64,000 nt of DNA from Candidatus Ornithospirochaeta avicola (GCA_019113245.1 DXHU01000019.1:22683-86682); one strand, 5' to 3'. Shown: positions 15,580-25,329, counted from the first letter of the stretch. Notes: generated by a model from the letters alone, not told the origin. Made by a program: numbers and translations.

Positions 15580-17520
15580 ATGACTGAAATAGACATACTG
15601 GAAAAGATGCTTTTATCCAGATTCTTTGAGCAGAAGGTTGAAAAGCTGTTCAGGGATGGTGTTTTTTATGGAACAACGCATCTGAATATAGGTCAGGAAG
15701 CTAGCCATACAGGGCTTGTCGCCGCCCTTGATGATAAGGACTGGATAGTCCCGACTCACCGCTGCCACGGCTTCAATGTGGCCAGGGGAAGCAATATAAG
15801 GAAGATGTTCAGTGAGCTCTTCGGTTCAAAGGATGGGCTGTGCAAGGGGTTAGGGGGCTCTATGCATATGAGCGATGTGAGCACATGCAATGCAGGAAGC
15901 AGTGCAATTGTAGGCTCTTCTGTTCCTCTTGCCACCGGTATCGCATTCGCTCTTGATAAAAAAGGCAAGGGCAATATTGCAGTTGCCATTTTCGGAGACG
16001 GGGCAACCAGCCGCGGTGCTGTGCATGAGAGCATGAACATAGCATCAGTATGGAATATTCCCGTTCTGTTCTATCTTGAAAACAACCACTATGGCATGAG
16101 CGCTTCAAGTAGCCGTATGCTCAGCACTTCTGATATGCGAAAACGTGCTGATGCATATTCAATAAGATATTTCAGGGCAGATGGAAATGATGTGCTTGAT
16201 GTCATTGAGAAAGTGAAAAGCGCAAGAGAGTATATAATTGCAGCCAGGAAGCCGGCATTTGTCGAGATCGAGACATACAGGATGTGCGGGCACAGCAAGA
16301 GTGACAAGTGCATCTATCGCAGCCGGGAGGAAGAGGAAGAGTGGAGAAAAAAGGATCCGATTACCCGCTATGAAAAATATCTTATAGAAAATAATTTTGC
16401 ATCAGATGAGGATATATCTCTTCTGAGAGCCAATGTCAGGGCAGAAGTCGATAAAGCCTATATGGATGCATATAGGATGCGCGGCTTGTCTTTGAGCCTG
16501 AAGGAGGCTGAGGATCTTGTATTCTCACCTTCTGCTGTTCAGGACTGCCAGAGCGGAAAAACGCACCCTTCAACATACAGAAATGCAATTTATGAGGCCC
16601 TTGATGAAATCCTTTCTGAGGACAATGATGCCTATCTGATTGGAGAGGATATCGGGTTATATGGCGGATGTTTTGCAGTGACAAGGGATCTTTACAGCAA
16701 ACATCCGGGGAAAGTTCTTGAGACTCCTGTCAGCGAGGAAGGCTTTACTTCCCTTGCAGTAGGAGCTGCCATGATGAATCTTCATCCGGTTGTGGAGATA
16801 ATGTATGCGGATTTCTCAACCCTTGCATCTGACAGCCTTATAAACCATGCAGCAAAGACATATTTCATGTCCGCCGGCCAGCTTTCTGTTCCTCTTGTAT
16901 ACCGCGCTCCGATTGGAAGCGGCACCGGACATGGAAGCCAGCATACTGCCAATATCGAGGCAATGTTCTTGAATACACCGGGACTGATTGTAGTTGCCCC
17001 ATCTGATGCTTTCAGCGCAAAGGCTCTTTTAAAGAGCGCTGTGCGTGAGAATAACCCGGTTCTGTTTTTTGAGCATAAGGGGCTCTATGACACAGAAGGC
17101 CAGGCAGGAGACAGCAATACATTCCTTCCTCTTAAGAAGGCATTTGTTTCAGGCTGCGGTAAGGACATGCTTCTTATTTCCTACAGCCATGCCTATCAGA
17201 CATCGCTTGATGCCACAGAGTCTTTCTCTGACAGAATCACATACATTGACCTTGCTACGATAAGCCCGCTTGATGAGAATACCATAATCAGCCAGGCTGA
17301 GAAATTCGAGAAGATCATGATAGTCCAGGACACTCCATTCTCGGGTTCTGTAGGAGCAACTGTTGCCGCAATGATATCGCGGCATTTTGCTGGCAAAAAA
17401 ATAGAGATAGTCAGTGCGCTGGATATGCCGATACCTTTTGCAAAAAGTCTTGAGAATGCGGTTGTCCCTGTAAAGGAAAGAGTGAGAATCAAGGCAGTAT
17501 CTCTTCTTTCTGCCCTTTAA
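15580..17520 (+). CDS. Fused alpha-beta 2-oxoacid dehydrogenase E1 (pyruvate/acetoin type)
   Basis: A 646-aa thiamine-diphosphate E1 component with both subunits in one chain. Residues about 1-310 are the alpha part: THLNIGQEASHTG, GLGGSMHMSD, and the ThDP motif GDGATSRG running to YLENNHYGM. Residues about 330-646 are the beta part: LIGEDIGLYGG, TPVSEEGF, APIGSGTGHGSQHT. Order and length match AcoA-AcoB fusions. No E2 or E3 gene lies nearby. The start is ATG 15580 with GGAGA 9 bases upstream. It is a single-gene unit between the TA remnant and pheS. Substrate (pyruvate, acetoin or branched-chain acid) is not decided. Confidence 0.88.
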   Translation: MTEIDILEKMLLSRFFEQKVEKLFRDGVFYGTTHLNIGQEASHTGLVAALDDKDWIVPTHRCHGFNVARGSNIRKMFSELFGSKDGLCKGLGGSMHMSDVSTCNAGSSAIVGSSVPLATGIAFALDKKGKGNIAVAIFGDGATSRGAVHESMNIASVWNIPVLFYLENNHYGMSASSSRMLSTSDMRKRADAYSIRYFRADGNDVLDVIEKVKSAREYIIAARKPAFVEIETYRMCGHSKSDKCIYRSREEEEEWRKKDPITRYEKYLIENNFASDEDISLLRANVRAEVDKAYMDAYRMRGLSLSLKEAEDLVFSPSAVQDCQSGKTHPSTYRNAIYEALDEILSEDNDAYLIGEDIGLYGGCFAVTRDLYSKHPGKVLETPVSEEGFTSLAVGAAMMNLHPVVEIMYADFSTLASDSLINHAAKTYFMSAGQLSVPLVYRAPIGSGTGHGSQHTANIEAMFLNTPGLIVVAPSDAFSAKALLKSAVRENNPVLFFEHKGLYDTEGQAGDSNTFLPLKKAFVSGCGKDMLLISYSHAYQTSLDATESFSDRITYIDLATISPLDENTIISQAEKFEKIMIVQDTPFSGSVGATVAAMISRHFAGKKIEIVSALDMPIPFAKSLENAVVPVKERVRIKAVSLLSAL

Positions 17521-17544
17521 CTTTTTTCTCAATCTTTCTATAAT
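17516..17544 (+). promoter_or_regulatory. Promoter of pheST
   Basis: TTTAAC (17516-17521, over the E1 stop codon), 17-bp spacer, TATAAT (17539-17544). The leader is only about 22 bases, too short for attenuation or a T-box. Confidence 0.5.
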
Positions 17545-17572
17545 CTTCCATGTTTAATCTCAAGGAGAAGTT

Positions 17573-19111
17573 ATGGATATTGATGTAAAGAAATTACATC
17601 CTTTGGAAGTAAAGGTGCTTCGTCATGTCTCTCTAGGTGAGACTTTTGACAATAAGAGAATAATAAGTGAGCTTGGATATAATGTCGGACAGTGCAATCA
17701 GGCTTTTTCCTGGCTGCTTCAGAAGAATCTGATAAAAGAAGATTCCAGAGTAAAAAAGACATTGTATGAAATAACAGATTACGGAAGGCAGTGCGAGAAG
17801 AGCGGACTGCCTGTAGAAAGGATTTTCAATTACCTCAAAGAAAACGGTCCTCATACTCTTCCTGAAATCACAGAGGCACTTGGGCTTGAGAACAGCGATA
17901 CAGGTTCCTCTTTCGGTGCTCTGCAACAGAAGAAGGCTGCTCACATGAATGCTGAGAGGAAGGCAGAGCTTATTACCTCTCAGATGCCTTCTGAAATCGT
18001 TGCCCAGCATAGCCTGCTGGAAAGAGCCTTGGCAGCTGAGATTGATGAGAGCACGCTTTCTGCTGATGAGAAGAAAGCAATCAGCCAGATGGCCAAGAAA
18101 AGAGGTGCTTCCACATCTCCTTTCAAACTTTCTGAAAGGGAGGAGATAACATATTCAATGACTGACGAGGGATCATCAGTAAAACAGATGATTCTGGATG
18201 CGAATATAACAGGAGAGGAGCTTGGGCAGCTTACTCATGAGATGCTTGTCTCAGGAAGCTGGAAGAGCGGAACTTTCCGCCCCTATGGCGTTGACGGGCC
18301 TGTCAGCAAGCTAATTCCTGGAAGAAAGAATCCGTATGCGGATTATCTTTCATGGGTAAAGGACAAGCTGATTGCCCTTGGTTTTGAAGAGTTTGACGGA
18401 CCGCTTGTCGAGAACGAGTTCTGGAACGGAGATGCTCTATTCATGCCTCAGTTCCATTCTGCCCGCGACATTCACGATGTCTATTATGTCAAGGAGCCCA
18501 GGCATGCAAAGGAGATTGAGATGCCATGGCTTGAGCAGGTTGCGAAGACGCATGAGGATGGATGGAATACAGGAAGCCGCGGCTGGGGCTACAAGTTCGA
18601 CCATGAGTTCACAAGGCGTCAGGTATTGAGAAGCCAGGGTACTGTGCTTTCTGCCCATCAGTTGACAAAGGCAAAGGTTCCCGGCAAGTATTTCGGCATT
18701 GTGCGCTGTTTCCGCTATGATCAGGTCGATGCTACTCATGGAGCTGATTTCTATCAGACAGAGGGAATCGTGCTTGGAGAGGATGTCAACCTTAAGAACC
18801 TTCTTGGACTGCTGAAGATGTTTGCAGAAGAGATTGCGGGGGCAGAGGAAGTGAAGTATGTTCCCGGCTATTTCCCGTTCACAGAGCCGAGCATCGAGGT
18901 GCATATCAAGCATCCTAAGCTCGGATGGTTTGAGCTTGGAGGAGCCGGAATCTTCCGCCCAGAAGTCACAAAGGCTCTCGGTGTGGATGTTCCTGTCCTT
19001 GCATGGGGACTTGGAATTGATAGAATGGCCTTGATGCATCTTGGTCTTGATGATATCCGTGAGCTCTTTACTCCGGATATCGACAGCGTAAGAGTCAGGA
19101 GGGGAAAATAA
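17573..19111 (+). CDS. pheS: Phenylalanyl-tRNA synthetase alpha subunit, archaeal/eukaryotic type
   Basis: Class II synthetase catalytic subunit (512 aa), much longer than the usual bacterial PheS (about 330-350 aa). The extra N-terminal part (about residues 1-150) contains winged-helix-like segments, as in archaeal and cytosolic eukaryotic PheRS. The catalytic core has NPYADYLSWVKDKLIALGFE, HQLTKAKVPGKYFGIVRCFR (motif 2) and VLAWGLGIDRMAL (motif 3). Shine-Dalgarno AAGGAG precedes ATG 17573. It overlaps pheT by one base (TAATG). Confidence 0.95.
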   Translation: MDIDVKKLHPLEVKVLRHVSLGETFDNKRIISELGYNVGQCNQAFSWLLQKNLIKEDSRVKKTLYEITDYGRQCEKSGLPVERIFNYLKENGPHTLPEITEALGLENSDTGSSFGALQQKKAAHMNAERKAELITSQMPSEIVAQHSLLERALAAEIDESTLSADEKKAISQMAKKRGASTSPFKLSEREEITYSMTDEGSSVKQMILDANITGEELGQLTHEMLVSGSWKSGTFRPYGVDGPVSKLIPGRKNPYADYLSWVKDKLIALGFEEFDGPLVENEFWNGDALFMPQFHSARDIHDVYYVKEPRHAKEIEMPWLEQVAKTHEDGWNTGSRGWGYKFDHEFTRRQVLRSQGTVLSAHQLTKAKVPGKYFGIVRCFRYDQVDATHGADFYQTEGIVLGEDVNLKNLLGLLKMFAEEIAGAEEVKYVPGYFPFTEPSIEVHIKHPKLGWFELGGAGIFRPEVTKALGVDVPVLAWGLGIDRMALMHLGLDDIRELFTPDIDSVRVRRGK

Positions 19112-20805
19112 TGCCTAAGATTGAAGTTAATGAGAACATGTTCTTTTCTCTTCTTGGCAAGAGAATGAGTGATGATGAGCTGGTGGATATCTTCCCAGTT
19201 GCCAAAGCAGAGCTTGACGGCCATGATGGGGATACAATCAAGATTGAGCTCAATGACACGAACAGACCTGACTTATGGTCTGCAAGCGGAGTTGCAAGAG
19301 CTCTTTCCACATATGAAAGCGGAAATATAAGGAAGTATTCTTTCTTCAGCACTGCAGAAAATAGCCTGGACAGTGAAGGGCGAGAGGTGATTGATGATGA
19401 GTCAGCACTCGGAATCAGGGATTATTCGATCGGGTTTGCCGCAACTGCAGAGACTCCGATAAGCGAGGAAATCCTGCTTTCTCTCATCCAGAGCCAGGAG
19501 AAGATATGTTTCAATTTCGGAAGGAAGAGAAAGACAATCGCTCTTGGAATCTACCGCTCTGATCTGATAAAGTACCCTGTCCACTACAAGGCAGTGGATC
19601 CTGATGAAACAAAATTCGTTCCTCTTGGAATGGACAGGATGATGAGCCTGAGAGAAATATGCTCTGAGCATCCGAAGGGAAAGGAATACGGACACATCGT
19701 GTCATCATTTGACAGATTCCCTTATCTTCATGATGACAACGGGGATACTCTTTCATTCCCTCCTGTAATCAATTCAGCAAGAATCGGAGCAGTCGAGGTA
19801 GGGGACAGAAATCTCTTTGTAGAGCTTTCCGGTCCGATTCTCGATGACCTCATTCTTGCATCTTCAATCCTTGCATGCGACATGAGCGACATGGGCTTTG
19901 AGATTCTTCCGGTGAAAGTCCGCTTTGCAAAAGAGACAAAGTATGGAAAGGAGATTACTGTCCCATATTATTTCCAGAGCACTCAGAAATGCTCAGTCAA
20001 GGCTGTTGAGAAGAAGCTTGGAATGCCGCTGTCTGATGAGCAGTGCAGAAAAGCGCTTGAACGCATGGGTGTAGAGTGCGATATCTGTGCCGATGAGATT
20101 ACAATCAGATGTCCTGAATACAGAAATGATTTCCTTCATGAAGTCGATGTTATCGAAGATATAATGATTGGTCATGGACTGATGAATTTCACTCCTGTCA
20201 TGCCTAAGGATTTCACAGTAGGAAGACTGAGCAAGGCAGAGGAGATATCAAGAAAGGTGAAGGACCTGCTTGTCGGCCTTGGATACCAGGAGATGATTTA
20301 CAACTATCTAGGAAGCCGCAAGGAATACATTGACAGGATGCATGTAAGCGATGAGAAGGCTGTGTTTATCATGAACCCGATGAGCGAGAACTACGAAGTG
20401 GTGCGCCCGTCCATTCTCCCTTCCCTTCTTGAGAGCGAGAGCATGAGTGCGCACGCAGTATATCCTCATAACATATTTGAAGTCGGAAAGATCTGTATCC
20501 GCGACAGTGAGGACAACAGCGGAACGGTCACGAAGAACACTCTCGGCTTCTCTTCCTCAAACAATCTTGTAGGCTACAATGATGCTTCAAGTGTCGTATC
20601 AACGCTTATGTTCTTCCTTGGAAAGGAATACAGGCTTGAAAGCCTTACAGATGATCCGCGCTTTATTGCAGGACGAGGAGCAAAGATAATCGTAGGAGGA
20701 AAGGAAGTAGGATGCTTTGGAGAGATTCATCCGCAGGTTCTTACATCATGGGGCGTTGAGATGCCTGTTGTTGCATGTGAGATATATCTTGATGATATTC
20801 TCTGA
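19111..20805 (+). CDS. pheT: Phenylalanyl-tRNA synthetase beta subunit, archaeal/eukaryotic type
   Basis: A 564-aa beta subunit, short compared with bacterial PheT (about 800 aa) and matching the archaeal form: no N-terminal tRNA-binding EMAP-like domain and no anticodon-binding domain at the C-terminus. Visible are the B1-like start (PKIEVNENMFFSLLGK), IELNDTNRPDLWS, the B5-like region (KAVEKKLGMPLSDEQC) and the catalytic-like fold with LHEVDVIEDIMIGHG. Forms the tetrameric enzyme with PheS. A terminator follows 24 bases after the stop. Confidence 0.95.
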   Translation: MPKIEVNENMFFSLLGKRMSDDELVDIFPVAKAELDGHDGDTIKIELNDTNRPDLWSASGVARALSTYESGNIRKYSFFSTAENSLDSEGREVIDDESALGIRDYSIGFAATAETPISEEILLSLIQSQEKICFNFGRKRKTIALGIYRSDLIKYPVHYKAVDPDETKFVPLGMDRMMSLREICSEHPKGKEYGHIVSSFDRFPYLHDDNGDTLSFPPVINSARIGAVEVGDRNLFVELSGPILDDLILASSILACDMSDMGFEILPVKVRFAKETKYGKEITVPYYFQSTQKCSVKAVEKKLGMPLSDEQCRKALERMGVECDICADEITIRCPEYRNDFLHEVDVIEDIMIGHGLMNFTPVMPKDFTVGRLSKAEEISRKVKDLLVGLGYQEMIYNYLGSRKEYIDRMHVSDEKAVFIMNPMSENYEVVRPSILPSLLESESMSAHAVYPHNIFEVGKICIRDSEDNSGTVTKNTLGFSSSNNLVGYNDASSVVSTLMFFLGKEYRLESLTDDPRFIAGRGAKIIVGGKEVGCFGEIHPQVLTSWGVEMPVVACEIYLDDIL

Positions 20806-20828
20806 TAGATGCTTCAAGTATTGTAAGG

Positions 20829-20855
20829 CTGCACCTGAAAGGGTGCAGTTTTTTT
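20829..20855 (+). terminator. Rho-independent terminator after pheT
   Basis: Stem CTGCACC/GGTGCAG with a short loop, followed by seven T. Confidence 0.9.
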
Positions 20856-21792
20856 ATAGCAGGACTTCTGCATAGATGGCGCGTGCGTCATTTCCGCTGA
20901 GAGCAAGGGTGAAGCTCCTTACAGGGAGTACTGATTTTGAATAAAGGAAGTCCATGCGCTCATATACGCTGCCATTTTCCCTTGTAATCCCGCTGTCGGT
21001 TTCAGGAGAGTAATGTGTCTTGAGATATACATCTTCAAATCCGTTTTCCTCAAAGAAGCGGGAGTTCTCGAAATCATGGGCGCTGCGGTAGCTGTAGCCT
21101 GTTATTGCATTCCAGTCAGCTGAGGACGGCTGAGAAGAAGAGAGGGCAACAATCACATCCTCTGCGCTTATGCTGATGGCGCTGAGGACTTCAGCATCGC
21201 CAGAAAGTGAAGAAAAATATTCATCTGCCTCGCTTTCTTCAGGAAGGCCTTTGAAAGTGTTTGCTGCTGCAATCTCAAGATATTCTTCATCATTTACTTT
21301 GAAAACAGCAGAATCCTCGTCCATTGCATACAAGTCCGTACGGTAGATTATGAGAGCATCCTCAAGAAGGACAGAGTCCTTGCCAATTCTTTTGCTCAAA
21401 TTAACCAAGTCGCTTCTTTCTCCTGTTGCGATCAGAAAATCATAGCTGTAGGCTCTTATTGAGCTGGCTATCCTCTCTATATCCGGATTCTCAAGAGGAA
21501 TGAACAGGATTGAGATGGCATTGCACCTTGTGTCTATCTGCTCCCTTGTCCTGAGAGGTCTGTAGTTGTGCGGGATTTCTATGCTTTCCACATCGCTGGG
21601 GTATTCATATACTGCATTCTCTTCCATCCATTGAATGTGAGCCTGTCTTTCTTCTTCTAGGACGGAAAATCTTGTTTCCTCAAGGTTCTCATAAAATGGC
21701 AGATTGATGTTCTTCTCTGCATCGCTTACTCTCATTACAGAGCAGGAAGAAAGAAGAATTATAGTCAGGAAAAGAGCTGTGATTTTCCTCAT
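20854..21792 (-). CDS. Lipoprotein of unknown function, possibly endonuclease/phosphatase-fold-like
   Basis: A 312-aa exported lipoprotein with lipobox LSSC (Cys about residue 17). The mature part is acidic. I do not recognise a firm family. Stretches such as YDFLIATGERSDL, a central ALIIYRTDLYAM and the ending YERMDFLYSKSVLP...SGNDARAIYAEV recall the order of strands in endonuclease/exonuclease/phosphatase proteins, but the catalytic His/Asp residues are not evident. Its ATG overlaps the stop of the HIT gene (ATGA), so the two form one leftward operon. Confidence 0.6.
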   Translation of the reverse strand: MRKITALFLTIILLSSCSVMRVSDAEKNINLPFYENLEETRFSVLEEERQAHIQWMEENAVYEYPSDVESIEIPHNYRPLRTREQIDTRCNAISILFIPLENPDIERIASSIRAYSYDFLIATGERSDLVNLSKRIGKDSVLLEDALIIYRTDLYAMDEDSAVFKVNDEEYLEIAAANTFKGLPEESEADEYFSSLSGDAEVLSAISISAEDVIVALSSSQPSSADWNAITGYSYRSAHDFENSRFFEENGFEDVYLKTHYSPETDSGITRENGSVYERMDFLYSKSVLPVRSFTLALSGNDARAIYAEVLL

Positions 21793-22193
21793 TTTATCTC
21801 AATAAGGCTCCTGTATCTGTCAATTTCTCCTTCTTCATATTTGCAGACAGGAGGAAAGAATGAAAGGCCATCATCACTCTTTCTGGGAATCACATGGATA
21901 TGCAGATGCGGAATTTCCTGTCCGCTAGCACTTGAATTGTTTATAATCACATTTGTCCCTTCTGCCTTCAGATTTATCCTCATAGCACTGTCAATCTTCT
22001 TGACAACAGAGAACATGTGGGCAATGAGATCTTCCGGTGCCTCGCTTATGGTCGGATATACTTTCTTTGATATAACGAGAGTGTGTCCTTTTGCCCTCGG
22101 ATTGATGTCAAGAATGGCAAGGACAGCATCATCTTCATAGACTTTTTTGCTCGGAATGTCTCCGTTTATAATCATTTCAAATACTGTGGGCAT
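21789..22193 (-). CDS. HIT family nucleotide hydrolase
   Basis: A 134-aa histidine-triad protein; HLHIHVIP near residues 96-103 is the catalytic HxHxHxx motif, and AVLAILDINPRAKGHTLVI is the typical N-terminal nucleotide-binding region. Members hydrolyse AMP-lysine, AMP-NH2 or related nucleotidyl compounds. Shine-Dalgarno GAGGTG stands 8-9 bases upstream of ATG 22193. First gene of the operon with the downstream lipoprotein. Confidence 0.92.
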   Translation of the reverse strand: MPTVFEMIINGDIPSKKVYEDDAVLAILDINPRAKGHTLVISKKVYPTISEAPEDLIAHMFSVVKKIDSAMRINLKAEGTNVIINNSSASGQEIPHLHIHVIPRKSDDGLSFFPPVCKYEEGEIDRYRSLIEIK

Positions 22194-22217
22194 ACACTTT
22201 CACCTCTGTTTTACATA

Positions 22218-22246
22218 AGCATAGCAGAGCGAGTGAATAATTGCAA
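22218..22246 (-). promoter_or_regulatory. Promoter of the HIT gene
   Basis: TTGCAA (22246-22241), 17-bp spacer ending in TGC, TATGCT (22223-22218): -35 plus extended -10. Confidence 0.6.
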
Positions 22247-22255
22247 AGAAATTAC

Positions 22256-22284
22256 TTGCATAAAGACAATAAAATCTATATCAT
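22256..22284 (+). promoter_or_regulatory. Promoter of EF-G gene
   Basis: TTGCAT (22256-22261), 17-bp spacer, TATCAT (22279-22284). The leader is about 90 bases with no convincing structure. Confidence 0.55.
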
Positions 22285-22381
22285 GGCTGATGGTGATTTT
22301 CTTATCGTTATTTCACATCCAGTAATGAGATAAGGAAAAAACATTAAACCTAGCAGACACTATTTTGAGAGGATTTGATAT

Positions 22382-24496
22382 ATGATGAATGACCTTCTGG
22401 GCATGAGAAATATCGGAATCAGTGCCCATATTGACTCAGGTAAGACAACACTCAGTGAGCGTATTCTTTACTACTGCAACAAGATTCATGCCATCCATGA
22501 AGTAAGAGGAAAGGATGGTGTAGGTGCAACTATGGACTCCATGGAGCTCGAAAGAGAGAGAGGAATCACAATTGCATCAGCAGCAACAAACGTAAACTGG
22601 AAAGGCCATGAAATTAACATCATCGATACTCCGGGCCACGTTGACTTCACAATTGAGGTTGAGCGTTCCCTCAGAGTTCTTGATGGCGCTATTCTTGTAC
22701 TCTGCTCAGTCGGAGGCGTACAGTCTCAGTCAATCACTGTTGACCGCCAGATGAAGAGATATCATGTTCCACGCATCGCATTTGTCAACAAGTGTGACAG
22801 AACAGGAGCAAATCCATACAGGGTCAAGGACCAGCTTTGCGAGAAGCTCGGACTCAATGCAGTTTTGATGCAGATTCCAATCGGACTTGAGGACAGACTT
22901 CAGGGTGTTGTTGACCTTGTTGAGATGAAGGCTTACTACTTTGACCAGGGACCGAATCAGGATCAGCTGAGAGTCGAGGAGATTCCTTCTGAGCTTCTTG
23001 ATGAGGCACAGGCAAAGAGAGAGGAGATGCTTGATGCTGTTTCCATGTGTTCTGATGAGCTTATGGAGGCTATGCTTGAGGATACAGTGACAACTGACAT
23101 GATTAAGAAGGCTGTCAGAAAGGGTACAATCAATCTTGAGCTCTGTCCTGTTTTCATGGGTTCAGCTTACAAGAACAAGGGTATCCAGCCGCTTCTTGAT
23201 GCTGTCATTGATTATCTTCCTAACCCGACAGAAGTTGAGAACAAGGCTCTTGATCTTGACAACAATGAGAAGGAAGTAATTCTTGAGTCAGATTCTTCCA
23301 AGCCGACAGTAATTCTTGCTTTCAAGCTTGAGGACGGCCAGTTCGGACAGCTTACATATATCCGTGTCTACCAGGGAAAGATTAAGAAAGGAGACACTCT
23401 TTACAACACAAGAACAAAGAAGAAGTTCAATGTAGGACGACTTATCAAGATGCATGCCAGCGAGATGGAAGATATCTCAGAGTGCGGATGCGGAGAGATT
23501 GCAGCACTTTTCGGTATCGACTGCGCAAGCGGCGATACATTCTGTGATCCAAGCCTCAACTACTCAATGACAAGCATGTATGTTCCTAACCCTGTTATTT
23601 CTCTTGCAATCAAGCCGGTTGACAAGAAGGCAGCGGACAACATGGCAAAGGCTCTCAACAGATTCACCAAGGAGGACCCGACATTCCAGACATATGTTGA
23701 TCCGGAAAGCAACCAGACAATCATCAGGGGAATGGGTGAGCTCCATCTTGATGTCTACATTGAGAGAATGAAGAGAGAGTACAAGGCAGAGGTAGAGGTC
23801 GGCAAGCCGGAGGTAGCATACAGAGAGGCTATCACACAGAGAGCAGACTTCAACTATACTCACAAGAAGCAGACAGGTGGATCCGGTCAGTATGCACGTG
23901 TTGCAGGATACATTGAGCCACTTGAGCAGGCTGAGGGTGATGAGCAGCCGAAGGACTACGAGTTCGTTGATGAGATCAAGGGAGGCGCTATTCCCACAGA
24001 ATACATACCGTCCTGTGACAAGGGCTTCCAGAGTGCGATGAAGAAAGGCACTCAGGTCGGCTTCCCTGTAATCGGAGTAAGAGTTGTCATCAATGATGGT
24101 GCATGGCACCCGGTTGACTCTTCAGATATGGCATTCCAGACTGCTGCAATCGGAGCATTCCGTGAGGCATTTGAGAAGGCAAAGCCTGCAATCCTTGAGC
24201 CTATAATGAAGGTTGAGGTCGAGGGTCCGAGCGAGTTCCAGGGAAACATCTTCGGTTCAATCAACCAGAGAAGAGGTATGATTGTCTCCAGCACAGAAGA
24301 CAACAATGCATGTAAGGTCATTGCTGAGGTACCGCTTTCAGAGATGTTCGGTTACTCAACAGTGCTCAGAAGCCTCACTCAGGGTAAGGCTGAGTTTACA
24401 ATGGAGGTTGCAAAATACGGCCGTGTTCCGATGAGCGTCTCTGAGGAGCTCAAGAAAGCTTACCAGGAAAAGAAAAAGAATGAGGCAAAGAAATAA
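22382..24496 (+). CDS. fusA: Elongation factor G, spirochaete/mitochondrial (spdEFG) type
   Basis: Translational GTPase of 704 aa. G1 AHIDSGKTT, switch region [10 protein letters not shown]3 [10 protein letters not shown]4 NKCD, then domains II-V. The N-terminal block ([20 protein letters not shown]) is the form found in mitochondrial EF-G1 and the spd group (spirochaetes, planctomycetes, delta-proteobacteria), not the GxxxxDWM(E/Q)QE form of usual bacterial EF-G. It may do translocation or ribosome recycling; such genomes often have two copies. ATG 22382 or 22385, with GAGAGG upstream. It stands alone, outside an rpsL-rpsG-tuf operon. Confidence 0.93.
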   Translation: MMNDLLGMRNIGISAHIDSGKTTLSERILYYCNKIHAIHEVRGKDGVGATMDSMELERERGITIASAATNVNWKGHEINIIDTPGHVDFTIEVERSLRVLDGAILVLCSVGGVQSQSITVDRQMKRYHVPRIAFVNKCDRTGANPYRVKDQLCEKLGLNAVLMQIPIGLEDRLQGVVDLVEMKAYYFDQGPNQDQLRVEEIPSELLDEAQAKREEMLDAVSMCSDELMEAMLEDTVTTDMIKKAVRKGTINLELCPVFMGSAYKNKGIQPLLDAVIDYLPNPTEVENKALDLDNNEKEVILESDSSKPTVILAFKLEDGQFGQLTYIRVYQGKIKKGDTLYNTRTKKKFNVGRLIKMHASEMEDISECGCGEIAALFGIDCASGDTFCDPSLNYSMTSMYVPNPVISLAIKPVDKKAADNMAKALNRFTKEDPTFQTYVDPESNQTIIRGMGELHLDVYIERMKREYKAEVEVGKPEVAYREAITQRADFNYTHKKQTGGSGQYARVAGYIEPLEQAEGDEQPKDYEFVDEIKGGAIPTEYIPSCDKGFQSAMKKGTQVGFPVIGVRVVINDGAWHPVDSSDMAFQTAAIGAFREAFEKAKPAILEPIMKVEVEGPSEFQGNIFGSINQRRGMIVSSTEDNNACKVIAEVPLSEMFGYSTVLRSLTQGKAEFTMEVAKYGRVPMSVSEELKKAYQEKKKNEAKK

Positions 24497-24519
24497 TAAT
24501 TTCTTTCTGATACTTTCAG

Positions 24520-24550
24520 GGCAGGAGAAGATCCTGCCTTGTTTTTTTCT
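24520..24550 (+). terminator. Rho-independent terminator after EF-G
   Basis: Perfect stem GGCAGGA/TCCTGCC with loop GAAGA, followed by a T-rich run. Confidence 0.92.
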
Positions 24551-24559
24551 CTTTTTCCC

Positions 24560-24587
24560 TTGTTTTTGAAATTCCGCATGCTATAAT
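24560..24587 (+). promoter_or_regulatory. Promoter of RecA-like ATPase gene
   Basis: TTGTTT, 16-bp spacer ending in TGC, TATAAT (24582-24587), an extended -10. Confidence 0.55.
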
Positions 24588-24616
24588 TAGTAAAAACATC
24601 ACAGGAGGCAAATAAA

Positions 24617-25324
24617 ATGGACATCAAAGAATTAAACAGTGTCAGCCCGTTACGTGTTTTTGAGGAGTCCATCAACGGAGGACTCGGAAAAGGCAATCTG
24701 GGGGTGATTGTATCACGTCATGGTGTTGGTAAGACTGCATGTCTTGTTCATCTTGCAACAGATAAGCTCTTCAAGGGCGAAAGCGTAATTCACGTATCTT
24801 TCAGCGGAAACGTTGAGCATGTCATAAACTGGTATAAGGAAGTATTCAAGGAGATTGCGGAACTGTCCAGTCTCGATGATGCAACTCTTGTCTACAACTC
24901 AATTCTTGCAAACCGCGTTGTCATGAATTTCTCTCAGGATCAAGTGCCTGTGAAGAAAGTTCTTCAGAGCCTTGAGAGCTTGATTAATCAGGGAAGCTTC
25001 AAAGCAGATGCAGTTCTCTTTGACGGTTATAAGCTCACAACTGCTGATGAGGATGATATTTTAGAAATCAAGGAATTTGCAAAAAAGATGAACCTTGAAG
25101 TATGGTTCAGTGTATCTCCGCAGCGCCCGGATGTAGTTTATGATGAATATGGTGTTCCTAATACAATCTTGAAGTATTATGACTTGATCGATGTCCTTGT
25201 AGCTCTGCGCTATGATGAGAAGATAGATAAGGTTGTCATGACTGTTGTGCGCTCTCATCATGAGAATGTTCCAAAGCCGATGAAGGTCAATCTGGACCCG
25301 AGGACAATGCTTATTTCCAAGTAA
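24617..25324 (+). CDS. RecA/KaiC-superfamily P-loop protein of unknown function
   Basis: A 235-aa cytoplasmic protein with one NTP-binding domain: Walker A RHGVGKTACLVH (about residues 34-45), Walker B ADAVLFDGY (about residue 136), and a RecA-like order of strands. It is a single-domain, half-KaiC/RadA-sized protein. I do not know its function; it seems to be a conserved cytoplasmic protein of spirochaetes (memory, not checked). A strong AGGAGG precedes the ATG. It has its own promoter and is followed by a hairpin. Confidence 0.75.
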   Translation: MDIKELNSVSPLRVFEESINGGLGKGNLGVIVSRHGVGKTACLVHLATDKLFKGESVIHVSFSGNVEHVINWYKEVFKEIAELSSLDDATLVYNSILANRVVMNFSQDQVPVKKVLQSLESLINQGSFKADAVLFDGYKLTTADEDDILEIKEFAKKMNLEVWFSVSPQRPDVVYDEYGVPNTILKYYDLIDVLVALRYDEKIDKVVMTVVRSHHENVPKPMKVNLDPRTMLISK

Positions 25325-25329
25325 TGCAG

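Noticed and set aside
23564..24109. 181-aa open frame antisense to EF-G
   Set aside because: It lies entirely within a highly conserved gene; its Leu/Cys-rich composition reflects EF-G codon bias read backwards.
24104..24120. TGGCAC stretches as sigma-54 promoters
   Set aside because: The matches seen lie within coding sequence and lack a correctly spaced TTGC element before a gene.
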